NCBI GenBank assembly: GCA_017645945.1
Contig: JAGCNL010000051.1
Coordinates: 1 to 64,000 of the forward strand
Reading direction: 5' to 3'
Length of the DNA: 64,000 nucleotides
Origin: Salinivirgaceae bacterium
GTDB lineage: Bacteria; Bacteroidota; Bacteroidia; Bacteroidales; SZUA-534
The translations under genes were made by a program, and so were the position numbers. Positions 1 through 10,720 of the stretch are shown in pieces; the stretch's first letter is position 1; each line of letters starts with the position of its first letter. The notes below the pieces were generated by a model. That model ran no database searches, was not told the DNA's origin, and saw only the letters and a list, made by a program, of their open reading frames with translations.

Positions 1-222
1 GCTGAACCGCAGAACAACGTCGAGCTGCCCCTGGGTCATGTCGTTCAGCAGTATGCTGACATACATCCGCTGCTGCCCGTCGGCGTAGTAGTCGCTGTAT
101 GTCTGGCTGTACGGCGCCAGCACGTACAGGTTGGCCTGCACCGGATACGACTGCCCTCGGACGCCCACGAATACAAGCAGCGCGGTAAGTATCAGGATAA
201 TATGTTTGGCGGCGCACCTCAT
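1..222 (-). CDS. Secreted protein, N-terminal part only (sixth gene of the surface cluster)
   Basis: An open frame of 74 codons starts at the ATG whose complement is 220-222 and runs off the window edge without a stop. It begins MRCAAKHIILILTALLVFVG and reaches a Gln after VRG, a convincing signal peptide. The mature start reads QSYPVQANLYVLAPYSQTYS followed by DYY. From memory this resembles the N-terminus (YPVQ...PPYS...SDYY) of very large uncharacterised secreted proteins of Bacteroidota; that match is recollection, not a search. It starts 5 bases after the stop of the 2809-aa SprB-repeat gene on the same strand, so it is very probably co-transcribed. Its total length and any T9SS tail lie outside the window. 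Confidence 0.75.
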   Translation of the reverse strand, partial: MRCAAKHIILILTALLVFVGVRGQSYPVQANLYVLAPYSQTYSDYYADGQQRMYVSILLNDMTQGQLDVVLRFS

Positions 223-227
223 TCGGG

Positions 228-3200
228 CTATTTATAGACAACAATCTTTTTTGTAATGCGTTCATTACCTGCAGTTATGGTAATAGTATGAATGCCCGCA
301 TTAAGCTCAGCATTGCTGAAATTCAACACATATTGCCTGTCGCCTTTCATGTGCCTTATTGCTTTCAGATTTCCTGAAACGTGTACAATCTCAATTGTTA
401 CATCGTGCTCCTCATTCAATTCAATTTCCAAATTGAATGGCCCATTTACTGGATTAGGATACACATTTACTGACTTTATGATTTTTTGTACCGCCATCAT
501 TCTCTGTTCTTTTGGCTTCTGCGCCCGAGGACTAACCACAATACTTTTGTAGGTTTGTTCTGTGCAGATATCATTGAAAGATGTAAGACCTATATCATAA
601 ATACCTTCTTTTTCGGCCACCATTTCAATCTCATCACCCTCATCGCTTATAATTGTCATACCATCAGGACAATTCCATTCTATTCTTTCAGGAATTGGCC
701 ATGAAATATCTATCATAACAATAGTATCACCCACATACGCCTCTGATTGTAATAGAAAGTTCAATTTAACTTTACTATCATAAACATTCACAATAGTGGT
801 TCCTGTTGCCATACAACCTTGGGGAGTTGTAACTAAAACGTTGTATGAACCTTGCTCGTTGACACAAATGGTACGTGCAACCGATTCAAAACCGTTTGTC
901 GCACTCCAGTAGTAGAAACTACCTTCATTTCCTGCATCAATATCTGCGGTTTGGTTCGAGCAAATATCTATCACTTCTGGTATGTCCACGATAATCGGTT
1001 GGGGATTGGCAAGGCTGAAGAATTTCTCCGCTTTGCACCCATTATTATCAGTAACATTCAAGTAGTGCGTACCAGCCGCAAGTTTGGTCGCTAAAGCGGT
1101 GTTTTGCCTATCACCCCATTTGTAGAAATACGGCATTGTTCCTCCTGTAACTCCAGCCATTATCTGTCCATCAGAATAGCCATAACAAGTTGGGTCGATA
1201 GCATCTCGTTCATATATCTCCAATTCATATGGTTCTGTTATTGTAACTCCAAGAGAGTCGGTACACCCATTCATATCCACTACTTGTACCCTATAATCTC
1301 CCACGTCAAGTCCGTATATAAAAGATGTAGTACGGAACCAATTATTCCAATTGTAAACAAACGGCCCCAAACCTCCTTGTACACCAACCGATACCTTACC
1401 ATTGGCATCATCATGACACTTTATATTTTCAAAAGAGTTAATCACAAGTTTGGGAGGCGTGTTTGCACCAACAAATATTGTTGTGTCTGTTTTACAGCCA
1501 TTTTCATCCATAACTGTCATCAAATGATTTTGGGATTGTAGTTTACTAAACACATTAGAATAAACTGCGTCGGTTGAATCTATACTGTATTGTAGATTTC
1601 CTGTACCCCCATTGACTGTCAATACAATTTTCCCATTTGGTTCGTTACATTTAGTGTCATAAACTTTGATTTTTTGAATGTTTATCTTTTCAGGGTAAAC
1701 AAGTTCTGCTGTTTTTGTGGAAACACATCCTTTTGCATTAGTAACTGTCACGTCGTATGTTCCTGCATATAAATCAGTAATTGTGTTTCCAGAAACGCCA
1801 TTATTCCATTTAAAATCAAAATCCGTTTTATAGTTAGTAACGGAGGCTGTCAGTTTACCAGAATTGTCATTGAAACATGATGGGTTTTCAACCAAAATAG
1901 CAATTTCTGCCGAATCTGGCTGATTAACTGTAAATTGAACGGTATCTGCACATCCCAATTCATCAATGGCTATCACATTCTGCTGCCCCGCCATTAGTTT
2001 GTCTGAATAAGGATTGTCGGTCGTGTCAGTCGCCCACAAATATTTTATTTCACCGGTTCCCCACACAACATCCAATTCGGCAGAACCGTCTGCTCCACCA
2101 TAGCATGTTGTTGAATCGATCTCTTTTATTGAAATTTGAGGTGCAGAAATATTGTATATGAAAAAACTTCGGTTTGTCGTGCACCTGTTTTCATCATAAA
2201 CATAAACCAGATAGCAACCCGCAGACAATCCGTCTACAGTTTTACCTTTCCGAAAAATGGCCCACTCAATGTCATATTGGCCAGTTCCTCCTGCCACATC
2301 AATACTAATTGAACCATCTTTGTGCTCACAATATTCGTCCTTTAGTTCACTACCGACTATTACGATCGGTTCGGGTTCTATCAATAAGTGCTTAACCGTG
2401 TCGTAGCAGTAATTGTTGTCGCGTACTACAAAGGCGTGATTGTCTGTTTTCAATCCATTAAAAATAGGATATGAATTAAAGTAATTGTTCTTGCCATCAA
2501 GATTCTTGTATGAATATGGAGCAGTTCCTCCTTCAACCGAAATTTCAACTGAACCTGTATTACCTGCACATTTTATTGGCAACAATGTTTGGGCTTTTGC
2601 TTTTAGTACTTCTGGCTGACGGATTGTAACATCCAAATTTGTTCTGCATTTTTTCTCATCAACCGCATAAAACGTATAATTTCCAACCTGTAATGAATCT
2701 GCAACATTTGACAATAATGCCGTGTCGTTTTTGTAATAATTTACCTTTCCTTGATTCCCGACCGTTCTCAACAACACTATCCCGTCTTTATTTCCAAAGC
2801 ACCTTACATCGTTATGTGCGCTTTCCTTCAAAAGAAACGCTTCCGATGGTTCTGTAATATTATATTCAAGTACCATGTTGCTCGATTGGCAATTCGCCGC
2901 GTCAGAAATGTATGCAGTATATTTTCCAGTCACCAAATCCTCAATTCTTCTACTAAAACTGATTGTTTCACCTGTAGAGTTTTCCCAAATAACATTTATA
3001 GGGGCAACACCACCAGCAAGATTCACCATTGCCATACCTGTATTTGTTCCATGGCAATCTATATCGCGCTGGATTTTCTCATATGTCAACGAGTCTGGAG
3101 CGGTAACCTCTGCATAGATGTATGAGATTTGTTCTCCATTAAATATTTTAGCCTTGTATATACCTTTCGGCAATCCTGAAATTGTCCTTGTATTTGATTG

Positions 3201-6200
3201 AGGAAGAAGTTCCTCTGTGTGTGCATTGTACCATTCAACCTTTGTGCAAGAAACCGAATCGGCAAAACTGATCGAGCCATCATAACCTTCCGGACATAAG
3301 GCATTTACAATTTCCGGATTAGGGCTGTTATCGTTAATATAATATGTGCCTGTTTCTGCGCATCCTAAATTATCGGTAACAATAATCGTGTAAAGCCCGA
3401 ACCCTATATTATCCATAATGGAGTCGATCACTGTTGTGTCCTTCCATTGATACGAATATGGTGCAACTCCACCTTCTGGCATTATTGAGATTATACCGTT
3501 GGCTTGGTGTGTGCTGCTGTTATAATTGTGTCTAACATCGTCTTTCAAAACTAGTTTCGTGGGTTGACTTACTGTGTCGTTTTTTTGAAACACACAGTCA
3601 TTCCCGTCTTTCATAATTAATGTGTACCCCCCGCTTTTTATATCGGTGAAAACACTATCTGCCTGCCAAGTCTGTCCTTTGTCAATTGAAAACAAATAAT
3701 TGCCTTCCGTACCGCCTGATGCCGAAGTTATGGATATATCTGTTGTCCCTCCATTGCAAACAATTGTGCCAATGGTGCTTTCAAATGATAACTCTTTAGG
3801 TTTCTTCAACTCAATGGAATCACTCTCAACTTTGCAACCATTGGCATCTGTAACCATTAGTAAATATTTACCATCCTTCAATCCGTCTATTTCATTATTC
3901 TCCCCATGAGAAATACCATTCAGAGCGTAAATGTATCCTCCCCATCCTCCACTAACATTAATCATGATTTTCCCGTTACCATAATAACTACAAGTTGGAT
4001 TATTATAGATAGGATCTAACATAGCCAAACTATCGTCTGGCTCATTAACTGTTATTTCCTCTTTTTCGCCAGATTCATTTATTTCGGATTTGCAGTTATT
4101 GTAATCTGTAACTGTAACTGAATATTTACCTGTTGGAAGTCTTTGAATGTTTTGCCCAGTCATACCATTGTTCCACAAATACGAATATGGATGAGTGTCT
4201 ATGCCGCCTTTAACAATTGCTGACACCTCGCCAGTATTTGTTCCTTTGCACACTACATCTTTCAGTTTGTTCAGTGATATTGTTATTTGTTCGGGTTGCC
4301 CTATTATGAAATCTTTGCTTGCCACACAGTTGTTTGCATCTGTTACTATGAAAAAATAATTACCAGCCGCATATTTGTCATAGAAATATGTGACGGTATT
4401 AGCTATTCTTCTATCTTTTTCAGTGCCAGTTGTGTCTGTAACTTCATACACGTAATTTCTAACACCGCCTTTAATTCTTGCAGACAATCTACCACTAGCC
4501 TCGTTATAGCATCTTGCATCTTCAGGCTTGAAATAATCTGTTATTTCTAAAGCCTCTGGCTGCTTCATTACCAATTTGAATGGTTTTTGGCAACCGTTGC
4601 CATCCTCAACCACATATTCATACTCATTCGCCTTCAAACTGTCAAGTTTGAAGGTATCCCCGCTATATATACTATCGTTTATTGCTGTTAAATAATTGCC
4701 TACCCCACCTGATATTCTGATTTCCACACTATCTGATCCACCATGACACCTGATATTGTATCCGTTGTAGTCGTTCAATATCGATTCTGCCTTGATTTCG
4801 GTTGGTTGTGTTATTGCTTGTGTTAACGTATCCTTACAATTATTTGAATCTGATACGACAATGGTATATGCATTCTTTGCTGGTAATCCACAAATGGTTG
4901 TATCTTCATTGAATGCCACTTTTGCGGTTCCATCCAACATATATCCATAAGGTTTGGTTCCTCCTGCTATAGTGAATTTTATGCTGCCCAATTCATCACC
5001 AAAACAAAAGTTGTTGTTAACACCACTAACAGTTGCTATCAGTTTTGGGGGGTCTCTTAATGTGATGGTTGTGTCAGCAGAGCAATTATTCAAATCCTTC
5101 ACAATCACGTTATACTTCCCTCCTGCTTGATTTGAAAATGTATATGTCTTCTCGTTCTCGTCTCCAATAACAGTATTCTCACCTAATGAAAATGAATACC
5201 TATAATTTCCTATATCAATTCCCCCACTTGCTTTAATTGTTATTGTCCCATCATTATGGTCATTACATAGGGGTTGCAAGGTAACAATTGAATCAATCAT
5301 CAACTTTGTGGGCTGTATCAATTCAAAATTTGCTGTATCTGTGCAACCTTTTGCATCAACGCAATTGACTATATGCGGGCCAACACTTAAGCCTTCAAAT
5401 ATGCAGGAATCATTCTCTCCAAATTCTTTTGTAGTCAATTCGCCGCCATCAATTGAAAATCTGTATGATTTGTTACCATTTGTTGCCGTAACAGCAATTT
5501 TTCCAGTTCCACCATGACAAGCAATATCAAAATTGCTATACTTGGTTGAATTTGCAAAAACGTTTAACTCTGCTGGTGTACCAACAATTGTGTCAAAAAA
5601 TATTGTACAATTACTATCTGGAGCCATTATTGTATAACGATATGAGCCGCTAGATAGTCCTTCTACTACAAAGCAATTATCATCATCACTATAAAAAAGG
5701 TTATTAGTTTTTTCATCTTTCATTCTATACCGTCCCGTACCACCAGTAATGGACACACTGATTTTTCCATTCGTATCTCCCTTACATTTAACATCTTCAA
5801 CCTTTATGTTTTCTACAGATAATGGTGCGGGCTGCCTAATCGTAACTATTGTATCTTTGGATACATTCATATTATCGGTAACTTTCACCGAATAAACACC
5901 TGCAGGTAAGTTATCAAATGTTTTGCCTCCTGCAGCATTATCTGTTGCTTTACCATTATTTGACGAAATAGTGTATCTATAACCTTTTTCGTGCCACCCA
6001 CCTACTGCAATCGCTGTTATTTTTCCTGTAGACGCTCCATTGCAATTTACATCTGTCACAACAACTGAAAGGCTTAAATCTTCATTAGGCTTTGCTATAG
6101 TAATTTCCTGAGGGACCGTTTCGCACGAATTGCCATCTTTCACCTTGACCGTATAGTTTTTGGGAAACCGATTTTTTATAAAAACTGTATCGCTCTTTTT

Positions 6201-8657
6201 TATGTCTGAAAACACTTCAGTACCATCTATAATTATATTGTAAGGAATTATTCCGCCCCTTGGTACAACTTTCAGCACTCCGTCATTTGATATGGTCGTT
6301 TTACAATTGACAGAAGTTATAGTATATTCTAAATCCGCAGTAGGTTGTTCAACGTGAATTGTGGTATCTGCCACACATTCCGAGCCACAAGGTTGCACTT
6401 TTACTTTATAAGACCCTGCGTCTTGATTTTGAAAAATGGCTTTTTTTTGTTCTTTTTTAGTCTGCTCTTTTGCCGTATTTTCATCTAACCAATAGTTGAA
6501 GACACCATTAAAATCAGGCTTAAATTGGGGTTTTACAATTATTAAACCATCCCCTCCGCCATGGCACGCTACATTCTTTATGAAAATGCTATCAAGATTC
6601 AAATAATTATTGTTAATTACTCTTATTCCGCTTTTCGATTTTGAACATATATTATTATCAACCACTGTAATATTGTATGTTCCAAATGACAAATTCTCAA
6701 AAACGAATTCTTCATCGGAAATAGTATATGATAAGTTGGTGTTCTCTAATTCACCGCTTCCTTTTATAGTATATGTATATGGTGCAACTCCACCTACAAC
6801 CGATACTGATATTTTTCGATTAGTATCTCTATCGCAATCATTTTCAACCATATCTGGTGCGGTAACAATTAGTGCATCTGGCTCTGTAAGTGTTATCGTG
6901 TCTGTCGCGCTACAACCATGACTATCCATTATTGTAAAAGTATGTGTGCCTGCTTTTTTATCAATTTCATAGCCATCAGATATCGTTGTATTATTCCATT
7001 TATATCCTCCACTGCCTCCTTCGACCTTGATTGTTAGTTTATTGGTTTCTCCATTACATTTTATATCATAGCCATTGTTTTTCCCCGAGGGAATAATTGA
7101 GGCTCTTAATGAATCCTTAAATACAATTTCTTTAGTATCACTTGCCACACACCCATCTGCATCTGTTATGGTTATGGCTTTATTCCCTTTAGTTGTATAT
7201 TCAAAAACATTTCCTCTTTGAATACCGCCATCGGAAAAATATGTGTACGGCGATGTTCCTCCACTAACTGCAATTGATATTGAACCTGCAGAGTTACCGT
7301 TATTTTCGCAACCAATAATATCACTTTTTTTTGTGGCTGTCGCAGTTAGTTCTTTGGGCAATGAAATCACCTTATTTGTTTGGCATAAATAATCGTCATT
7401 TTTATAATATTGTACTGAACAAGTATAAACATATGGGGCTCTCAGTATTTTATTTTTTATACCAAAATCTGTGCTTAATAAGACTGGATTCCCTTGTACT
7501 GCTCTATAAGAAATATAAAGCCTCACCGTAAAACCGCTTGGTAAATTTTGGGGTCGATTTATTGTCAATTCAGCATTACATCTATCAATAATTTCTTCAC
7601 ATGGTTGTAATTGCTCAACTTTGTACTTTTTCGTTGTTTGTCCTGTATAAACACCATCAGAAATAATTGTTTTTATATTCACTGTGAAATCTCCACTCGT
7701 CTGATTGAATTCTGCCTCTTGATTATTTGTTAATTTTTTGCCATTAAGCTCAACAGCATTCCCCGATGTGTTTTTTATTTTAAAACTGGTTTGTTCAGGG
7801 AAAACATATATTACATTATCATCAACAATAGCATTAACAAAAGAGTATTTAGGTTTGGGATATACTTTCAGTGGAATTTTACCATAGTTACTGCTATAAT
7901 ACTTTTTCTGATTCTTATTGTCGATAACATAAGAAAAAATACATATATCTTGTTCTTCCACACAATCAGTTATATTTGCGGCTTTAAAACTATAAGTAGT
8001 ATCAAAAAGATTTGTCGTTTCTAATTCAATTAATTCATCTCCATTCCTACTACAAGCAAATGCTTCAACACCACCCACTCCGCTTCCTTTCTTACATGTA
8101 AAATAACATAATTCACCTATGGTAGCGAATGTTTTGTTAACATCACATTTGTAATCCGTATAAGAGTACTTGGACACACCATCCATTAAAGGTAAAACAA
8201 TCGCTTTTGCATCTTTATCAATCGAACTGTTTCCATTTACAAAAATAGGTTCATGTTTATATCCTAATACTAAGGCATATCGCGCTAATTCCTCGCCACT
8301 CTTAAAATCATATATTGATAGCTTTGGCACTTTTTTATCAAAACATTTATAAACGCTTAATGTTTTGGGGGCGTGAGTATTAACACCTCCATAATTTACC
8401 ACATCTCTATCACCAAACATTAACTTAAATTGCTCTAGTTTTTTGTTATTCACCATAATATAATTTACTTGTAGTGCTATAATACGATGATTATTGTTTG
8501 ATATCTCCTCAAATTTTCTTGGAATATTGCCCAAATCAGTATAATAGCCTTCCTCAATAAGTCTAGGCAAATAATCATTTTCTCCATGTGTTACAACGCA
8601 ATGAAGCATTATTATTAGCAAAAAAAGGCCTCGCATAATGGCCATTAGGTTTCTCAT
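228..8657 (-). CDS. Giant T9SS-secreted SprB-repeat surface protein (2809 aa)
   Basis: A signal peptide (hydrophobic stretch GLFLLIIMLHCVV, residues 10-22) is followed by a unique N-terminal region to about residue 440. Then come about 26 degenerate units of about 80 residues, to about residue 2560. The unit pattern is C-x-G-x(3-5)-G-x-I-x(3)-V-x-GG-x(2)-PY-x-Y, then AG-x-Y-x-V-x-V-TD-x-NGC and a short QP or EP linker. This is the SprB repeat, known from the mobile gliding adhesin SprB and from many Bacteroidota surface proteins. Two further Ig-like segments follow. The last 75 or so residues start VNVYPNPVNGPFNLEIEL and end KKIVVYK, a type A T9SS sorting domain, so export across the outer membrane by T9SS is expected. 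The units differ too much to be recent duplications. Adhesin or matrix role is inference. It starts 13 bases after the upstream fibronectin-III gene. Confidence 0.9.
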   Translation of the reverse strand: MRNLMAIMRGLFLLIIMLHCVVTHGENDYLPRLIEEGYYTDLGNIPRKFEEISNNNHRIIALQVNYIMVNNKKLEQFKLMFGDRDVVNYGGVNTHAPKTLSVYKCFDKKVPKLSIYDFKSGEELARYALVLGYKHEPIFVNGNSSIDKDAKAIVLPLMDGVSKYSYTDYKCDVNKTFATIGELCYFTCKKGSGVGGVEAFACSRNGDELIELETTNLFDTTYSFKAANITDCVEEQDICIFSYVIDNKNQKKYYSSNYGKIPLKVYPKPKYSFVNAIVDDNVIYVFPEQTSFKIKNTSGNAVELNGKKLTNNQEAEFNQTSGDFTVNIKTIISDGVYTGQTTKKYKVEQLQPCEEIIDRCNAELTINRPQNLPSGFTVRLYISYRAVQGNPVLLSTDFGIKNKILRAPYVYTCSVQYYKNDDYLCQTNKVISLPKELTATATKKSDIIGCENNGNSAGSISIAVSGGTSPYTYFSDGGIQRGNVFEYTTKGNKAITITDADGCVASDTKEIVFKDSLRASIIPSGKNNGYDIKCNGETNKLTIKVEGGSGGYKWNNTTISDGYEIDKKAGTHTFTIMDSHGCSATDTITLTEPDALIVTAPDMVENDCDRDTNRKISVSVVGGVAPYTYTIKGSGELENTNLSYTISDEEFVFENLSFGTYNITVVDNNICSKSKSGIRVINNNYLNLDSIFIKNVACHGGGDGLIIVKPQFKPDFNGVFNYWLDENTAKEQTKKEQKKAIFQNQDAGSYKVKVQPCGSECVADTTIHVEQPTADLEYTITSVNCKTTISNDGVLKVVPRGGIIPYNIIIDGTEVFSDIKKSDTVFIKNRFPKNYTVKVKDGNSCETVPQEITIAKPNEDLSLSVVVTDVNCNGASTGKITAIAVGGWHEKGYRYTISSNNGKATDNAAGGKTFDNLPAGVYSVKVTDNMNVSKDTIVTIRQPAPLSVENIKVEDVKCKGDTNGKISVSITGGTGRYRMKDEKTNNLFYSDDDNCFVVEGLSSGSYRYTIMAPDSNCTIFFDTIVGTPAELNVFANSTKYSNFDIACHGGTGKIAVTATNGNKSYRFSIDGGELTTKEFGENDSCIFEGLSVGPHIVNCVDAKGCTDTANFELIQPTKLMIDSIVTLQPLCNDHNDGTITIKASGGIDIGNYRYSFSLGENTVIGDENEKTYTFSNQAGGKYNVIVKDLNNCSADTTITLRDPPKLIATVSGVNNNFCFGDELGSIKFTIAGGTKPYGYMLDGTAKVAFNEDTTICGLPAKNAYTIVVSDSNNCKDTLTQAITQPTEIKAESILNDYNGYNIRCHGGSDSVEIRISGGVGNYLTAINDSIYSGDTFKLDSLKANEYEYVVEDGNGCQKPFKLVMKQPEALEITDYFKPEDARCYNEASGRLSARIKGGVRNYVYEVTDTTGTEKDRRIANTVTYFYDKYAAGNYFFIVTDANNCVASKDFIIGQPEQITISLNKLKDVVCKGTNTGEVSAIVKGGIDTHPYSYLWNNGMTGQNIQRLPTGKYSVTVTDYNNCKSEINESGEKEEITVNEPDDSLAMLDPIYNNPTCSYYGNGKIMINVSGGWGGYIYALNGISHGENNEIDGLKDGKYLLMVTDANGCKVESDSIELKKPKELSFESTIGTIVCNGGTTDISITSASGGTEGNYLFSIDKGQTWQADSVFTDIKSGGYTLIMKDGNDCVFQKNDTVSQPTKLVLKDDVRHNYNSSTHQANGIISIMPEGGVAPYSYQWKDTTVIDSIMDNIGFGLYTIIVTDNLGCAETGTYYINDNSPNPEIVNALCPEGYDGSISFADSVSCTKVEWYNAHTEELLPQSNTRTISGLPKGIYKAKIFNGEQISYIYAEVTAPDSLTYEKIQRDIDCHGTNTGMAMVNLAGGVAPINVIWENSTGETISFSRRIEDLVTGKYTAYISDAANCQSSNMVLEYNITEPSEAFLLKESAHNDVRCFGNKDGIVLLRTVGNQGKVNYYKNDTALLSNVADSLQVGNYTFYAVDEKKCRTNLDVTIRQPEVLKAKAQTLLPIKCAGNTGSVEISVEGGTAPYSYKNLDGKNNYFNSYPIFNGLKTDNHAFVVRDNNYCYDTVKHLLIEPEPIVIVGSELKDEYCEHKDGSISIDVAGGTGQYDIEWAIFRKGKTVDGLSAGCYLVYVYDENRCTTNRSFFIYNISAPQISIKEIDSTTCYGGADGSAELDVVWGTGEIKYLWATDTTDNPYSDKLMAGQQNVIAIDELGCADTVQFTVNQPDSAEIAILVENPSCFNDNSGKLTASVTNYKTDFDFKWNNGVSGNTITDLYAGTYDVTVTNAKGCVSTKTAELVYPEKINIQKIKVYDTKCNEPNGKIVLTVNGGTGNLQYSIDSTDAVYSNVFSKLQSQNHLMTVMDENGCKTDTTIFVGANTPPKLVINSFENIKCHDDANGKVSVGVQGGLGPFVYNWNNWFRTTSFIYGLDVGDYRVQVVDMNGCTDSLGVTITEPYELEIYERDAIDPTCYGYSDGQIMAGVTGGTMPYFYKWGDRQNTALATKLAAGTHYLNVTDNNGCKAEKFFSLANPQPIIVDIPEVIDICSNQTADIDAGNEGSFYYWSATNGFESVARTICVNEQGSYNVLVTTPQGCMATGTTIVNVYDSKVKLNFLLQSEAYVGDTIVMIDISWPIPERIEWNCPDGMTIISDEGDEIEMVAEKEGIYDIGLTSFNDICTEQTYKSIVVSPRAQKPKEQRMMAVQKIIKSVNVYPNPVNGPFNLEIELNEEHDVTIEIVHVSGNLKAIRHMKGDRQYVLNFSNAELNAGIHTITITAGNERITKKIVVYK

Positions 8658-8670
8658 ATACTCACATGTT

Positions 8671-10707
8671 TTAAATACGCAATGATATTGTATTTGACAT
8701 CACTGATTTACCATTCGTATATCTAATTCTTATTCGATAAGAATATGTTCTATTAAGCTCTACATTGCTGTCAATGAACATTTCAGCATTGCCATAAATA
8801 GTTTTGTATAGATTTAGTTTATCTCCATCTGACGATTTGTAAATAGCTACTGCTACTTGTTCTTTCCCTGAATTATCCCATTTAAGAACCACACCACCTT
8901 TATCATTACTGAATGAAGCATTCAAAACCACTTCTCGAGCTTTGTGCTTCCCTGTTGCTGATATTTCTGCCGATTTGGAGACATTGTAAGAACTATCTTT
9001 CGTAACTATCTGATAAATATATTCAATATCCGACTCTGCACTTTTGTCAAAAAATTCTGTTTTCTCTTCTCTGAACTGTAGCAAAGTGTCTGTCATCGTT
9101 TTCGAATAGCGCACAAGACTTGTTATCATCAAGTCTGTACTTGTGCTGTTTATCCACTTCAAGCAAATGGCAGAATCTGTACTTTCATAACTTCGGAACA
9201 CCGCTGGTGATGGAGGTATGGTGTCAAACATTTTAATAGTTATTGTATCAGAGAAATCGCTGTAGTTATAGAATAAGTCTTCTGCAATTATGGTAAAATA
9301 AAGGTTTCGGTTAAGCCAATTCAATGGAAACTTATATTCGAAATGGTTGTCAGCAATAGTCTTATTCGTAAGATTGGTATATTCCATATACTTGTCGGTA
9401 GTGTAAAATACACGATAGCCAGCAATATCAGGTTCTGTATTAGCTGTCCAATCTAAAGTGACAACACCTTCATTATTCATGTTACCACTTAATCCTTTTG
9501 GTGCCATTGGCGCAATACTGTCTGTAGTCTGAATGAATTTGGGCATAGACAAATATTCAATACCACTCTTGTCGTATGCCGCAACAATCACATAATTTGC
9601 TGGCCCAACCGAAGGCACAGTCTGTTGGCGAGTGTCAGATAGCGACAAGTCATTTGACATAGGGCGGTAATTGTCTGCCACATAATCTGATACTAATATT
9701 TGGAATCCTTCTAATTGCTGTTGTTCATCAATTGGGAAATCCCAAGTTACGCTTATGTTCCCTGCACCGACATCTTCAATTTCTGTAATATGTGGGCGCG
9801 CTGTTATCGGTTTATAAGTGGTTACAACAGCAATTGATGAGTATCTGCTATATTCTCCGAAGAAATTCACTCCTTGAATCCTGTAAAAATAGCGTTCTCC
9901 AATATTCTCAACAGTATCGCTAAACGTATAATCACATACGAACTCATCGTTTTCAAATGGCACGAATAGAGCTTTATTGATTCGTTTATAATTTACAGAA
10001 TCCGATGACCGTTCAATGTGATAGCCCACAAAATAATCCTCGTTTATCCTTTTCGACCAACGTAATTCAATCCGTCCATTTATGTATGTAGCATTCAGTT
10101 CAAGAGTATCTGGCTGCTGTGGTTTATCATTTGATGTAACAGTGCATTCGCATGTATCACTATTTACAATGGAATCAGAAGCATTTATGAACAATCGGTA
10201 CAAATATCTTTTGTCTGGCTCAATCTGTTGCATTGTGCCAAGTCCCATTTTGCATGCAATGTCAAAATCTTGTGCCGCCATAAGCATTGCAAATGAGAAT
10301 CGCATATCTTGTTCTTTTGCAATATTTGTCACTTGAAGTACAGTTGTGTCCTCATTGGTTATCTCAAAATTGTCACCAAACATTGCTTGTGCAACAATTG
10401 CCGCTCTGTCATTTGTATCTGCAATAGTTTCCCATTCGATCATCGATAGTGGTCTATAATAATCCGTGTGTTCCAATATCAAATTCTTTTGATTTTCAAT
10501 GGTGTAGCGTTGTAATGTATATCCGTATTTGTTGGCAAATTCCCAAATATGATAGTTCATCGGACTCCAACGCAAACGAAGATTCACGCTGTCAACAGAA
10601 GATATTATAACAATGTTTTCCTGTGCTTTTAACGGAATGGATAAAAGCACAAATACCAATGCCATTATATGATTAAATATGCGGTATTTATAATTGTACA
10701 ATGTCAT
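8671..10707 (-). CDS. Secreted fibronectin type III repeat protein (678 aa)
   Basis: I chose the ATG at 10707 (MTLYNYKYRIFNHIMALVFV...), which gives a signal peptide ending LKAQ and lies 13 bases after the preceding stop; the frame stays open further upstream but that part overlaps the previous gene. The N-terminal region contains LRLRWSPMNYHIWEFANKYG and later YTLQRYTIENQ, a type of N-terminus I recall from fibronectin-III proteins of Bacteroidota. About five Fn3-like modules follow, recognisable by the strand pattern xLxW...GYxIxR/Y; examples are IELRWSKRINEDYFVGYHIE, GVVTLDWTANTEPDIAGYRV and GGVVLKWDNSGKEQVAVAIY. There is no T9SS tail, so it may stay in the periplasm or bind the outer membrane. 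Ligand and function are unknown; the operon position points to a shared surface complex. Confidence 0.8.
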   Translation of the reverse strand: MTLYNYKYRIFNHIMALVFVLLSIPLKAQENIVIISSVDSVNLRLRWSPMNYHIWEFANKYGYTLQRYTIENQKNLILEHTDYYRPLSMIEWETIADTNDRAAIVAQAMFGDNFEITNEDTTVLQVTNIAKEQDMRFSFAMLMAAQDFDIACKMGLGTMQQIEPDKRYLYRLFINASDSIVNSDTCECTVTSNDKPQQPDTLELNATYINGRIELRWSKRINEDYFVGYHIERSSDSVNYKRINKALFVPFENDEFVCDYTFSDTVENIGERYFYRIQGVNFFGEYSRYSSIAVVTTYKPITARPHITEIEDVGAGNISVTWDFPIDEQQQLEGFQILVSDYVADNYRPMSNDLSLSDTRQQTVPSVGPANYVIVAAYDKSGIEYLSMPKFIQTTDSIAPMAPKGLSGNMNNEGVVTLDWTANTEPDIAGYRVFYTTDKYMEYTNLTNKTIADNHFEYKFPLNWLNRNLYFTIIAEDLFYNYSDFSDTITIKMFDTIPPSPAVFRSYESTDSAICLKWINSTSTDLMITSLVRYSKTMTDTLLQFREEKTEFFDKSAESDIEYIYQIVTKDSSYNVSKSAEISATGKHKAREVVLNASFSNDKGGVVLKWDNSGKEQVAVAIYKSSDGDKLNLYKTIYGNAEMFIDSNVELNRTYSYRIRIRYTNGKSVMSNTISLRI

Positions 10708-10720
10708 ATCCAAATCATTA

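Noticed and set aside
228..8657. Possible CRISPR or DNA-level tandem repeat from the SprB array
   Set aside because: Repeats exist at protein level only; DNA units are too diverged and are coding.
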